Below are positions 1 to 8,551 of a stretch of 64,000 bases of DNA, one piece after another. Under the pieces are notes generated by a model. It did no database searches. It saw nothing but the letters and a program-made list of their open reading frames with translations, and had not been told where the DNA came from. The translations under genes were made by a program, and so were the position numbers. The number at the start of each line of letters is the position of its first letter. Within the stretch, counting starts at the first letter, position 1. This DNA is from JAHIYU01 sp964476155 (GTDB taxonomy: Bacteria; Krumholzibacteriota; Krumholzibacteriia; LZORAL124-64-63), in the NCBI GenBank assembly GCA_964476155.1, contig CAYYYS010000004.1, positions 47,033 through 111,032 of the forward strand, given 5' to 3'.

Positions 1-189
1 CTCACCGACGGCGAGGACGGCGTGCTCTTCTCGCCGGGAGACGTTGCGGATCTGGAGCGGGCCCTGCGCCGGGCCGATACCCTGCCGCCGGCCGCCCGCG
101 CCGCGGCCCGCGCCCGCGCGGAGCGGGATCACGACCGCGGACGCCACATGGAAAAACTCGCGGGAATTCTGGACGCGACCCGGGTGTAG
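1..189 (+). CDS. Glycosyltransferase, C-terminal end only (cut by window edge)
   Basis: An open frame runs from base 1 to a TAG at 187-189 and gives 62 residues. It begins LTDGEDGVLFSPGDVADLERAL, which is the usual stretch after the last catalytic motif of GT4 (GT-B fold) glycosyltransferases, where the donor-binding domain ends in a helix. A charged helix ending in LDATRV follows. The catalytic part lies outside the window, so donor and acceptor cannot be judged. It is on the plus strand, 78 bases before the amidase gene, and need not belong with the minus-strand polysaccharide cluster farther right. Confidence 0.7.
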   Translation, partial: LTDGEDGVLFSPGDVADLERALRRADTLPPAARAAARARAERDHDRGRHMEKLAGILDATRV

Positions 190-267
190 CAGTTACCCTG
201 TGTCCATCGTCAAGGACGACGATCCCGCTTCCGGGCGGGCGCCACCAACAGGAGCAACCAGCCCCTC

Positions 268-2049
268 ATGCGCCACAAGTTCATCATTGTCCTGGGACTG
301 CTCGCCTTTCTGGGCCTATACACTCTCGCCGTCGCCCAAGAGTGGCGCACGCATGTGGTGTCCAGGGGCGAGAACCTGACCGAGATAGCCAAGCGCTACG
401 GCGTCACCGTCCCCGAACTCATGAACTGGAACGAACTGGACGACGACCAACTGCTGGTCGGCCAGAAGCTGCTGCTCCCCGCCGAGGAGCGGGAGTGGTA
501 CACGATCCGCCGGGGCGACAACCTGTCGAAGATCGCCGAGCGCTTCAACCTGACCGTGACCGACCTGAAGCGGCTGAACGACCTGCGCGGCAGCCGCATC
601 CACCCCGGCCGGAAGCTGAGGCTGCGGGCCGCCGACACGGACGCGGTGGTGTACGTGGTGCGCCGGGGCGACAGCCTGTCGCGCATCGCCGGCCGGCACG
701 GCACATCGGTGTCCAATCTGAAACGGATCAACGACCTGAGTAACGACCGGATCTACGTGGGCCAGAAGCTGCGCCTGCGCGCGGTGGCGCGATCGGTACA
801 CGTGGTGGAGCGCGGAGACGCCTTATGGGAAATCGCGCAGGCCTATGGATTGACCGTCTCGCGGCTGAAGGATCTGAACGGGCTTACCTCCGACCGCATT
901 TATCCCGGGCAGGCGCTCGAGCTGGACGGCGAGACGGCGCCGGCACCCGCCGTCTACACCGTGCGCCGCGGCGACAATCTCAACGAGATCGCGCGTCTGC
1001 ACCAGATGAGCCTGCGCGAACTACGCGACCTGAACGGTATCCGGGGCTCGCTGATCCATCCGGGCCAGTCCCTGAAGGTGCGCCCGTTGCTGGGCGCCCA
1101 CACCGCAGCGCCGACCACGCAAACCACCCAGGCTTTCAATTGGGAGGACCTGACCGTCGCCATCAGCGGCGTCCATCGTATCGACACCGGCAACGGCCCC
1201 TACTACTACGAAGGGCCGCGCGCCGAGCATCAGCACAGCAAGACCTACAAGGAAGAGAGCAGCATCTCCCCGCTGGTCAGCTACCGGCACGCCCGCAAGC
1301 TGATCAACCGCTTCGACGAGGTCCTCGCCGCCATGCCGCCGCTGAGTCGTCGTCTGGACGGCTGGCACTTCGTGCTCGACCCGGGCCACGGCGGGATCGA
1401 TCCGGGCGCCATCGTGGCCGGCAAGGATGCCAAGGGGGATCGCTTCTTCATAGTGGAAGACGAGGTCGTCTACGACCTGAGCCTGCGCATCTACGCCCTG
1501 CTGAAGCTGCACGGCGCCGAGGTCACGCTGACGCTGATCAGCCCCAACCATCTGCTGCGCGGCAGCACGCCGGTGTCGAGTACTTTCGTACACGACCGCA
1601 ACGAGGTCTTCAACAGCCTGTCGTGGAATCGGCGCGACAAGCCGTCCACGTGGCCCAAGGGCGGACAGAAGTATCTCACCGCGCGCGTCGACATCGCCAA
1701 GACGGCCTTCAAGAACGTGCCCAAGAATCGGCAGGTCTTCCTGAGCTTCCACGCCGACAACGACGCGCCGTCGGGTAACGTCGTCACCCTCTTCTACTAC
1801 CAGAGCTCGCGGCGCACGGACAAGGTCTCGCGCGACTTCGCCCGCAAGTTGCTGCCCGACATGGGCGCCGGCGCGCGCGCCAAGGGGCGGGCCTTCGGCG
1901 TGCTCCGCAATAATCCCACTCCTTATAAACTGCTGGTGGAGATGCGTAACCTGGCCTTCGACGATCACATCTGGGCCGTGCGCTATGAGCAGCTGCGACA
2001 GCGTGATGCGCAGAAGGTGGTCAAGGCGTTGTTGGACGCGCTTTCGTAG
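268..2049 (+). CDS. N-acetylmuramoyl-L-alanine amidase with five LysM repeats
   Basis: Exported peptidoglycan amidase that should cut the MurNAc-L-Ala bond. Residues 1-24 form a signal peptide (MRHKF then a hydrophobic run ending AVAQ). Five LysM domains follow at about 26-71, 77-120, 127-171, 176-219 and 228-271; each has the (R/E)GD/E-L-IA core and ends in (Y/I)xPGQxL or similar. After a linker of about 90 residues comes an Amidase_3 domain: DPGHGG near 371-376 with zinc-ligand His 374, a Glu in VEDEVVYDL near 399, FHADN, and a late VEMRN Glu as likely catalytic base. Domain order and motifs make the assignment firm. It could act in cell separation or envelope remodelling. An AGGAG lies 14 bases before the ATG. 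Confidence 0.9.
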   Translation: MRHKFIIVLGLLAFLGLYTLAVAQEWRTHVVSRGENLTEIAKRYGVTVPELMNWNELDDDQLLVGQKLLLPAEEREWYTIRRGDNLSKIAERFNLTVTDLKRLNDLRGSRIHPGRKLRLRAADTDAVVYVVRRGDSLSRIAGRHGTSVSNLKRINDLSNDRIYVGQKLRLRAVARSVHVVERGDALWEIAQAYGLTVSRLKDLNGLTSDRIYPGQALELDGETAPAPAVYTVRRGDNLNEIARLHQMSLRELRDLNGIRGSLIHPGQSLKVRPLLGAHTAAPTTQTTQAFNWEDLTVAISGVHRIDTGNGPYYYEGPRAEHQHSKTYKEESSISPLVSYRHARKLINRFDEVLAAMPPLSRRLDGWHFVLDPGHGGIDPGAIVAGKDAKGDRFFIVEDEVVYDLSLRIYALLKLHGAEVTLTLISPNHLLRGSTPVSSTFVHDRNEVFNSLSWNRRDKPSTWPKGGQKYLTARVDIAKTAFKNVPKNRQVFLSFHADNDAPSGNVVTLFYYQSSRRTDKVSRDFARKLLPDMGAGARAKGRAFGVLRNNPTPYKLLVEMRNLAFDDHIWAVRYEQLRQRDAQKVVKALLDALS

Positions 2050-2059
2050 TTCGGCTTTC

Positions 2060-2613
2060 CTACCTGATCAACACGACCCGACACATTGACGTGGCGCCGT
2101 TCAACTGCAACCTCGCCGGATAAACACCGCTCGGCAGGTCGCGGGGAGTCCTTCGCCGAACGGATTCCAGGTCAGGCCGTCGTCCAGAGTGGTGCGAATG
2201 TCCTGATCACCGCAGAGCAGCGTATAGGCAACCGTATCCAAGGGGGTGTCGGTATAGGCGGTTGCAAACGATCTCGGAGCGATGAAACCGTGGTCCATCA
2301 CGTTATCCCACAAGGCTCCGCCGTTGCTCGACTTGAGAACGACGCCGGGATCCTCGCCCCCCGGTATACAAGCCCACAGCTCATGGTTTCCATATCGTCC
2401 GGTATGATCGATCCGAGTGAACAGACCGGGCTGATGCTCAAGGGACAAAACCGTTGCGCCATCGGAAATCTGTGTCGTGGCGAGGGCTCCTCGGCCCTGA
2501 TCATCGACACTGCCGGTGATCAGCTGGTCGGGATAGTCGGGTGACCAGCCCACGGCCGACACCGGCCATCCGGCGACTCCCTCACGATCCAGGTCGAGCC
2601 ATGTGGCCTGGCT
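2060..2613 (-). pseudogene. Remnant of a secreted BNR-propeller protein with FlgD-like C-terminus
   Basis: Minus-strand reading gives an open stretch from a TGA at 2616-2614 down to about 2104. It holds BNR/sortilin-like repeat pieces such as VVLKSSNGGALWDNV and TTLDDGLTWNPFGEGLP. Near 2130 the sense moves to another frame: the second frame reads DLPSGVYPARLQLNG and then MCRVVLIR before a TAG at 2062-2060. That is the typical last strand pattern of FlgD-like/T9SS-like Ig domains (SGVYxxRL...KVVLIR). The 5' end is missing and an internal deletion with a frame change seems to have joined a propeller blade to the final Ig strand. The coherent frame could alternatively be a short 153-residue gene starting at GTG 2562, but it has no signal peptide. 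Confidence 0.6.
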
Positions 2614-2644
2614 TCACCCCCGGCGTTTCCTTAATCGACAGGAT

Positions 2645-5600
2645 CTAATCCGCCAGCCTGATCGGCACCTCCAGCACCACCGCGCCCCCGTCGTCGCCGG
2701 GTCGGCGGTCATCGAGATTGCGATCGCGGAAGGTCAGCGAACCCGTGGCGGTTAAATCCTCGGGCGGCGCGGGCCAATCGCCTGCAAACGATACGTCCAA
2801 CTCGGTCGGCACGCCGCAGAACAGATGCATGGGTCCGTCACCCGAACGCGAGACCTCGCCCGAAACCGGCGCGGCCAGGCGATAAGTCTCGACCAGATCG
2901 AAGCCCCAGCTCTCGGCATCGACACCCAGGGCGAATCCGCCCGTGACCTTCAGCGTGTACTTGGCCGTGGTCGCCGATGCGGGTTTCGACACGCTCACGT
3001 CGCAGACCATGCCGTCGAAGCCTGTGCCGCGCACGGCGTGGCCGTCGGCGTCGAGGATGTTGACGGCGCAATCGGTGAAGAGATTGGCCGTGGCCTCGTC
3101 CATCTCGAGATGGAACGAGACGCGGGGTGTGGTGGCGTCGAGGGTAAACGAGTGGGACCACTCGTCGGACTCTTCGACCTCGATCTCGCGCTCGCGGCCG
3201 AAGCCGTCGATCACCGCCGACACCGTGCCCTTGAAAACGCCGGGGAAGGCGCGAGTGACCGTCAGCGAACCGTCGGCCGATTTGCCGGTGCCGCCGCGCG
3301 ACAATTCGGTGATCTCGGTGGGCTGTGTCGTGTAGGCGTCGAAGGACACGGTCAGGCGATAGTCCGTATCGACCAGATTGCCGATGGCCGCCACGATGTT
3401 CATCTCCCACAGACCGGGATAGAGCTCGTCAGCGGTGATCACCGTGTCGGTAATGGGATAAGTGGCGGGACGGGCATAGCCGGCCCAGTCGCCCTTCACC
3501 GCGCCCTCGGGGTTGCAGATCTCCAGGTAGCAGCCGGCGCCGTCACGGGCGCCGAGATCCTTGCTGACTTCCAGCCGACAGCGCATGGCCGTCGCGCCGG
3601 CGGGCACCGCCACGAAATGGCGGCGGGTGGTCGAGGCCTGCAAGGCTTTGCCGTTGAAGACGCGCATGGCGCCTTCGGCCGGATCGGCCGCCTCGCCCAC
3701 GACGATCGTGTTCCACAGGGAAAACTCGCGGCCGGCCACGCCGGAAAGGTCGCCGCCGTCGAGCGACGCGATGACCCGCGCGCTGTACACGCCGGGATCG
3801 GCGACGCGCTTGCCGTCATAGGTCACGTCCACGGTCATGGCCATGTCGCCGCGGATGTAGCGCTTGCTTGTCTGGACCTTCAGCCAGGACGCCTCGCTCT
3901 TGAACTTGAACGACCGGAAGAAGGTGTCGCACTCGTCGGGCGTCAGGTCGGGGTGGAAAACGGGACGCACACGGAAGGTGATGCGCTCCGGATCGACCGG
4001 CACGCCGCCGGGCGTGCGCCAGTAGGCGGCGGGCGCCTGGCCGTCGCTCTGAAGCGGACAGTTGGTCTCGATCTCGTAGTCGAGGATGCTGTGGGCCGTT
4101 TCGCTGCGGGCCAGCGCGCGCAGGATTCGCCAACTGCCGTCGAGATTCACCAGGCCGCCACCCTGATCGAAGAGCGCGAGGCCGGGCACACGTACGGCGC
4201 CGCCGATCAGGGCGCGCTTGATCATGCCCCAATGGACGGTGAGGTCTTCCTGGAGCGCCGCGCTGAGCAGACAGGCCACCGCGCCGGCGGTCTGGGGCGA
4301 CGCCATCGACGTGCCGTTGTAGCGGGCGCTGCCGTCCACGAAACCGGGCACGGTCGACAGGGCCGAGCCGGGCGCCACCACGTCGGGCTTGGGCGCCTCG
4401 CCGCCGCGGCTGGAAAAGGCAAAGAGCGTGTTGACGGGCAGGTCGGCCTGGTAAAGATCCTTGGCCGTTGCGCTCGACAGGTAAGCGCCCGAGGCGATCA
4501 CGCTGCGGCTGGTGGCCGGGATGCCGCTGGAGGACAGGCCCGGTCCCTCGTTGCCGTTGCTGGTGCAGACGTAGAAGCCCGGGTTGTCGGCCAGCAATTC
4601 GTCCAGCCAGCCGCCGATGGCGTCGTCGTCCTCTTCGACCGAGTTGATGCCGAAGCTCATGTTCACGACCACCGGCAGTCCGTAGCGCTCGCCGAAGTCC
4701 ACGGCGTGTTCGAAGGCCTTCTTCATGGACTCGGTGCGCGTGGCGCCGCCGCTCAGCCGGTTGTCGCCGAGCTTGCAGGAGATAAGCCAGGCGCCGGGTG
4801 CGACACCGTCGAGGCCATCCTGGCCGCTCACGTCGTGGCCGACGGCGATACCGGCGCAGTGGGAACCGTGGGCGCCGGAGTCGTGGTGGAACTCGATCGT
4901 GGGAGCGTCGAAGCGGCCGAGCCAGTCATCTTCGTCGCGCACGGTGACGGTCCAGGCCATCATCGCGCGGCTGTCGGGCGCGTGGGGGCTCTGCAGGGCG
5001 AAGACGTCCCAGGCCACGTGATAGTCGCGCAGGAGAGCTTCGTCGTCGACGCGACCGTCGCCGTCGGTATCGACGGCCACCAGCCAGACCAGGCGGCTGC
5101 TCCGCTCGCGCGCCACCGTGGCGGCGGCGGTCTCGTTCAGACCCGACAGCAGTTCCAACCCCGCGCCAACACCCAGAGCGGACTCGACGGCATCACGCTC
5201 GGCGGCGTAGACCAGAAAACTGAAAGCGTCGCTGGTATCGCCATCGTCGTTCACGTCGGACACGCCGCCGTTGTTGATGAACTGATTTTCGGAAATCAAC
5301 CCCATGTAGACGGGCCTCAGCGGATCGCTATCGACCGGCGGAACCGGCAGGTCCGCGGCGCCGGCGAGGATCGGCCCGTCGGGATGGGTGTAGACACCGT
5401 CGGCCAACTCAGCCTCGACAACCTCCCACTCGCCCTCGGGCGTGAAGTCTCTCGCGTCCAACACCTTATGACCGCCGGCAGAGATCGTCTGCAGACCGGG
5501 CGCCAACTCGTCGACGCCTGTGTCGAGGATCGCCACCACCACGCCGCGACCATCCCATTCGGGGTGATCGGCGTACCAGGCGGCGGTGCCGATGCTGCCG

Positions 5601-5722
5601 ACGGGCAGGTAGGTCCAGAGATCGTCGGCGGCTGTTTCGGCCATTGCGACGGGAACGAGGAGCATGGTCAGCAGGGGCGCCACGAACGCGAGACGCCGGG
5701 AGACGGCCTTGATCTGAAGCAT
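2645..5722 (-). CDS. Secreted subtilisin-family (S8) serine peptidase with a tripeptidyl-peptidase-II-like insert
   Basis: The chosen ATG at 5722 has GGAGG six bases upstream and opens a signal peptide (MLQIK...VPVAMA, residues 1-28); the longer open frame to 5809 lacks this logic. Length is 1025 residues. The catalytic triad is visible: Asp67 in VVVAILDTGVD, His285 in GAHGSHCAG and Ser472 in NGTSMASPQTAG, with the oxyanion Asn in TSNGNEGPG near 389. About 218 residues separate Asp and His, far more than in subtilisin and like tripeptidyl peptidase II. The insert holds two acidic DxDGD-type loops near 157-167 and 219-229 that resemble calcium sites. About 500 C-terminal residues look like beta-sandwich domains. 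Located outside the cytoplasm by inference. Confidence 0.88.
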   Translation of the reverse strand: MLQIKAVSRRLAFVAPLLTMLLVPVAMAETAADDLWTYLPVGSIGTAAWYADHPEWDGRGVVVAILDTGVDELAPGLQTISAGGHKVLDARDFTPEGEWEVVEAELADGVYTHPDGPILAGAADLPVPPVDSDPLRPVYMGLISENQFINNGGVSDVNDDGDTSDAFSFLVYAAERDAVESALGVGAGLELLSGLNETAAATVARERSSRLVWLVAVDTDGDGRVDDEALLRDYHVAWDVFALQSPHAPDSRAMMAWTVTVRDEDDWLGRFDAPTIEFHHDSGAHGSHCAGIAVGHDVSGQDGLDGVAPGAWLISCKLGDNRLSGGATRTESMKKAFEHAVDFGERYGLPVVVNMSFGINSVEEDDDAIGGWLDELLADNPGFYVCTSNGNEGPGLSSSGIPATSRSVIASGAYLSSATAKDLYQADLPVNTLFAFSSRGGEAPKPDVVAPGSALSTVPGFVDGSARYNGTSMASPQTAGAVACLLSAALQEDLTVHWGMIKRALIGGAVRVPGLALFDQGGGLVNLDGSWRILRALARSETAHSILDYEIETNCPLQSDGQAPAAYWRTPGGVPVDPERITFRVRPVFHPDLTPDECDTFFRSFKFKSEASWLKVQTSKRYIRGDMAMTVDVTYDGKRVADPGVYSARVIASLDGGDLSGVAGREFSLWNTIVVGEAADPAEGAMRVFNGKALQASTTRRHFVAVPAGATAMRCRLEVSKDLGARDGAGCYLEICNPEGAVKGDWAGYARPATYPITDTVITADELYPGLWEMNIVAAIGNLVDTDYRLTVSFDAYTTQPTEITELSRGGTGKSADGSLTVTRAFPGVFKGTVSAVIDGFGREREIEVEESDEWSHSFTLDATTPRVSFHLEMDEATANLFTDCAVNILDADGHAVRGTGFDGMVCDVSVSKPASATTAKYTLKVTGGFALGVDAESWGFDLVETYRLAAPVSGEVSRSGDGPMHLFCGVPTELDVSFAGDWPAPPEDLTATGSLTFRDRNLDDRRPGDDGGAVVLEVPIRLAD

Positions 5723-5863
5723 CTGAAACCTCCAGCAACACGGGGGTCTTTTACAACTCGTGACGGGAGACCTATTATATGAGCGGTCGGGGTCACGGAC
5801 AAGCCGCAACCCTCGACGGCGTTGAGCGTACTCGCTGCTGTAAACCGAAAAGGGAGATCACAG

Positions 5864-7048
5864 ATGGATACCAAGAACATGCGCATCGACACCAAAGTGG
5901 TTCACGCCGGGCAATACCCCGATCCAGCCACCGGCGCCGTGTCCGTTCCCATCTACCAGTCCTCGACCTTCCGTTTCCGGGAGGCGGCCGAAGGCGCCGC
6001 CCGTTTTGCCGGCACCGACGACGGCTACATCTACACACGTCTGGGCAACCCCACGACCGCACACCTCGAGGAATGCATCGCCACCCTCGAAGGCGGCTGC
6101 GGCGGCCTGGGCGCGGCCACGGGCATGGCGGCCGTCAACACCGTCTACTACACGATGCTCAGCCAGGGCGACCACGTGGTCTGCACCGAAGCCATGTACG
6201 GACCCTCGCGCACGGTTCTGGAAACCGAGTACACCCGCTTCGGGATCTCGTCCACCTTCGTCGACTCCTCGGACATCGAGGCCGTCCGCGCAGCCATGCG
6301 TCCGGAAACCAAGCTGGTCTATATCGAAACGCCGGCCAATCCCACCCTCAAGATGACCGACGTGGCGGCCTGCGCCGAGATCGCCCACGCTCAGGGCGCG
6401 CTGCTGGCGGTCGACAACACGTTCTCGTCGCCGGTCCTGCAGCGGCCTTTCGAAATGGGCGCCGACATCATCGTCCACAGCATGACCAAGTTCATCAACG
6501 GGCACACCGACGTGGTGGCCGGCATGGTCGTGGCCAAGGAGCCGGACGTCTTCGCCCGTCTGCGCAAGGTACACCGCAACCTCGGCGGCACCATGGACCC
6601 CCATCAGGCATGGCTGGTCTTGCGCGGCGTGCGTACCTTGGCTCTGCGCATGGAAAAGGCCCAGGCCAACTCCATGGAGCTGGCGCGGTACCTGGAAAGC
6701 CATGCCAAGGTGGCCTGGGTTCGTTACCCCGGCCTGGAGAGCCACCCCCAGTACGAGTTGGGCAAGAAGCAGATGGACGGCCCCGGCGCCGTGATCTCCT
6801 TCGGCGTCAAGGGTGGCCTCGAAGCGGGACGCACGGTCATCGACAACGTGCAAATCCCCAACCTTGCCGTGAGCCTGGGCGGCATCGAGTCGCTCATCGA
6901 GCATCCGGCATCGATGACCCATGCGGGCATCCCGAAGGCCGAGCGCGAAGCGGCCGGTATCACCGACGACCTGGTGCGTCTCGCCGTCGGCTGCGAGGAC
7001 TGGCGGGATCTGAAGGACGATCTCGACCGTGTCCTCGACATGATCTGA
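5864..7048 (+). CDS. PLP-dependent trans-sulfuration enzyme (Cys/Met metabolism family)
   Basis: Cys/Met-metabolism PLP enzyme of 394 residues, close to the family length. The ATG at 5864 has GGGAGA a few bases upstream; an upstream TTG at 5822 is less likely. Visible features: YxYTRLGNPT near 55-64 (tyrosine and arginine that bind the neighbouring subunit's cofactor), GMAA, the ring-stacking Tyr112, Asp184 in LAVDNTFSSP and the Schiff-base Lys209 in HSMTKFINGH. The residue two after Tyr112 is Pro, where methionine gamma-lyases carry a reactive Cys. This favours cystathionine gamma-lyase, cystathionine gamma-synthase or O-acylhomoserine sulfhydrylase over a true methionine gamma-lyase. The exact reaction cannot be read from sequence. 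Sixteen bases separate it from the next gene, so the two are probably cotranscribed. Confidence 0.88.
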   Translation: MDTKNMRIDTKVVHAGQYPDPATGAVSVPIYQSSTFRFREAAEGAARFAGTDDGYIYTRLGNPTTAHLEECIATLEGGCGGLGAATGMAAVNTVYYTMLSQGDHVVCTEAMYGPSRTVLETEYTRFGISSTFVDSSDIEAVRAAMRPETKLVYIETPANPTLKMTDVAACAEIAHAQGALLAVDNTFSSPVLQRPFEMGADIIVHSMTKFINGHTDVVAGMVVAKEPDVFARLRKVHRNLGGTMDPHQAWLVLRGVRTLALRMEKAQANSMELARYLESHAKVAWVRYPGLESHPQYELGKKQMDGPGAVISFGVKGGLEAGRTVIDNVQIPNLAVSLGGIESLIEHPASMTHAGIPKAEREAAGITDDLVRLAVGCEDWRDLKDDLDRVLDMI

Positions 7049-7064
7049 GCCCGAAAGAAAGCGT

Positions 7065-8342
7065 ATGAACCAACACTGGGTCGATGCAACAAGACTGGGC
7101 TCCGACACCGAGTCCGGTGATACGTGGGATGTGGACTACAGCGCCCATCCCCTGCTCGATCCCCGCTTCATCCAGCGGCCTACGCGGGTAGGTCGTTTCT
7201 TCCGCCGGATGTACGATCGCATCATCAATGACGACCAGGCCTACCAGGTGGAAATTGATCGTATGCTCAACCCGCCTGGTAACGACAATCGTAAAACTCG
7301 CGAGCCCATCGAACTCGTCCGCTACCTGACCGACGCCGAAACCTATGTGCGCGACCTCGTGTCCCTGCTTCCGAGCGCCTCCCGGGACTACGTGCGCCCC
7401 GACGCCAAGATTTCCGCCTGCAACGACCTGCGCACACTCATGTCCTTTCTGTTCTCCCCGGAGAATCCCCGTATCCGCTACGAGGCGCAACGCAAGCTGT
7501 ACCTGGCCAACTTGTTGTTGGACATAGATTACTCGCGGCACGTGCAACTCGGCCCCATGCACAAGTCCTACTTCGAGCGTCTGCTGCGCGTAGGATTGTG
7601 GGAACATGCCCTGGATACCAACGCCGTCGAAGTCGGCTTCCATATCGACGACGACGGCGATACGATCCGCTACAATCTCAACCCCAAGCCGGGACAGGAA
7701 CGCTGGGAGTTCAAGTCGATCTTTCTCGAGAAGACCATCGACGGGCGCAAGACCCCCCTGGATGTCCTCTACTACAACTGCCGCTACAAGCGAACCGTGG
7801 TGCCCATCTCCTACGAGATCGTCGACGGCAGCCACCGGGTGATCGAACGCAAGCGCTGGGACGCCACCGGTGATCACAGCAGCGGTTCGATCCTGTCGAA
7901 AATGATTCGCAAGGGGATACACGATCCCGACGAGATCACCGACATGCTCGGCGCCATGTTCATCGTCCACGACGAGGACGGCATCAACGAGCTGCTGACC
8001 CTGCTGGACAGCGTCTTCGGCAATCCCATCTCATGGCAGGACATCACCGACACCCTCGCCGACGAAACCGAAGGACGGCATCTCGACCGTCACTCGGGGC
8101 GCGGCTACAAGGTCTACAAGGGGGATCTGGGCATCCTGCACCCGTCGGCCACACCCGGCGGTCTGCCCTACCGCTTCCATGTGGAAGTGCAGATCTACGC
8201 TTTGGAGGGATTCCTGCGCACCGTCCACGGCGCCCATACCGCCAGTCATCTCGCCCTGAAGCTGCGGCAGTTCCTGCATGGGCTGGCGCCCATCATCTTC
8301 CCGCGCACCATCTATGGCGAGGACTGGCTCAAGCTGCCTTGA
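7065..8342 (+). CDS. Divergent RelA/SpoT-like domain protein
   Basis: 425 residues, no signal peptide or membrane segment. The C-terminal third resembles the (p)ppGpp synthetase fold in order and spacing. SSGSILSKMIRKG stands in for the KSxxSIxxKM helix, then DEITDMLGAMFIV for the DLIGxRxIV strand, a GYKVYKG strand for YQSLH, and HVEVQIYALEGFL for the ExQIRT strand. The Arg of the G-loop strand appears as Met and the SLH histidine is absent, so normal synthetase chemistry is doubtful. The N-terminal two thirds match nothing I recognise; they hold long helices and a beta-rich stretch around 190-260. It sits 16 bases after the PLP enzyme. The fold call is from motif order by eye; function is unknown. 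Confidence 0.5.
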   Translation: MNQHWVDATRLGSDTESGDTWDVDYSAHPLLDPRFIQRPTRVGRFFRRMYDRIINDDQAYQVEIDRMLNPPGNDNRKTREPIELVRYLTDAETYVRDLVSLLPSASRDYVRPDAKISACNDLRTLMSFLFSPENPRIRYEAQRKLYLANLLLDIDYSRHVQLGPMHKSYFERLLRVGLWEHALDTNAVEVGFHIDDDGDTIRYNLNPKPGQERWEFKSIFLEKTIDGRKTPLDVLYYNCRYKRTVVPISYEIVDGSHRVIERKRWDATGDHSSGSILSKMIRKGIHDPDEITDMLGAMFIVHDEDGINELLTLLDSVFGNPISWQDITDTLADETEGRHLDRHSGRGYKVYKGDLGILHPSATPGGLPYRFHVEVQIYALEGFLRTVHGAHTASHLALKLRQFLHGLAPIIFPRTIYGEDWLKLP

Positions 8343-8500
8343 GCCACGATGCGCTGAATCTCCTGCGCGCCGACGTGCGCGCTGTCGTGGGCCCGCTTCA
8401 TCTCGGCCAACCTGGGAGCCAGATCCGGAATGAGTCCGATCGCCAGGTCGTCTCCACCGTCCGCATACCAGCGACCAAAGGCACTGCAACGACCCGACAT
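8312..8500 (-). CDS. Possible small protein, 62 residues
   Basis: An open frame downstream of mqnC on the same strand, after a gap of 51 bases. It overlaps the 3' end of the convergent RelA/SpoT-like gene by 31 bases. Its second half looks helical (LAPRLAEMKRAHDSAHVGAQ). The only purine-rich stretch, AGGGGAG, touches the ATG directly, which is too close for a normal ribosome site. No family is recognised. It may be a chance frame in a 209-base intergenic space. Confidence 0.25.
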   Translation of the reverse strand: MSGRCSAFGRWYADGGDDLAIGLIPDLAPRLAEMKRAHDSAHVGAQEIQRIVAQGSLSQSSP

Positions 8501-8551
8501 CTCCCCTTATGCATCGGTTATCCAGCAAGCCGGTCTAATGGATTAACGAGT

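Noticed and set aside
2086..2544. 152-codon plus-strand frame over the BNR remnant
   Set aside because: No recognisable sequence and no ribosome site; the minus strand shows propeller and FlgD-like motifs.
2825..5782. 985-codon open frame opposite the S8 peptidase gene
   Set aside because: It is His/Gly/Ala/Arg-rich without any domain and mirrors the G+C-biased third positions of the real gene, which has a complete catalytic triad and signal peptide.
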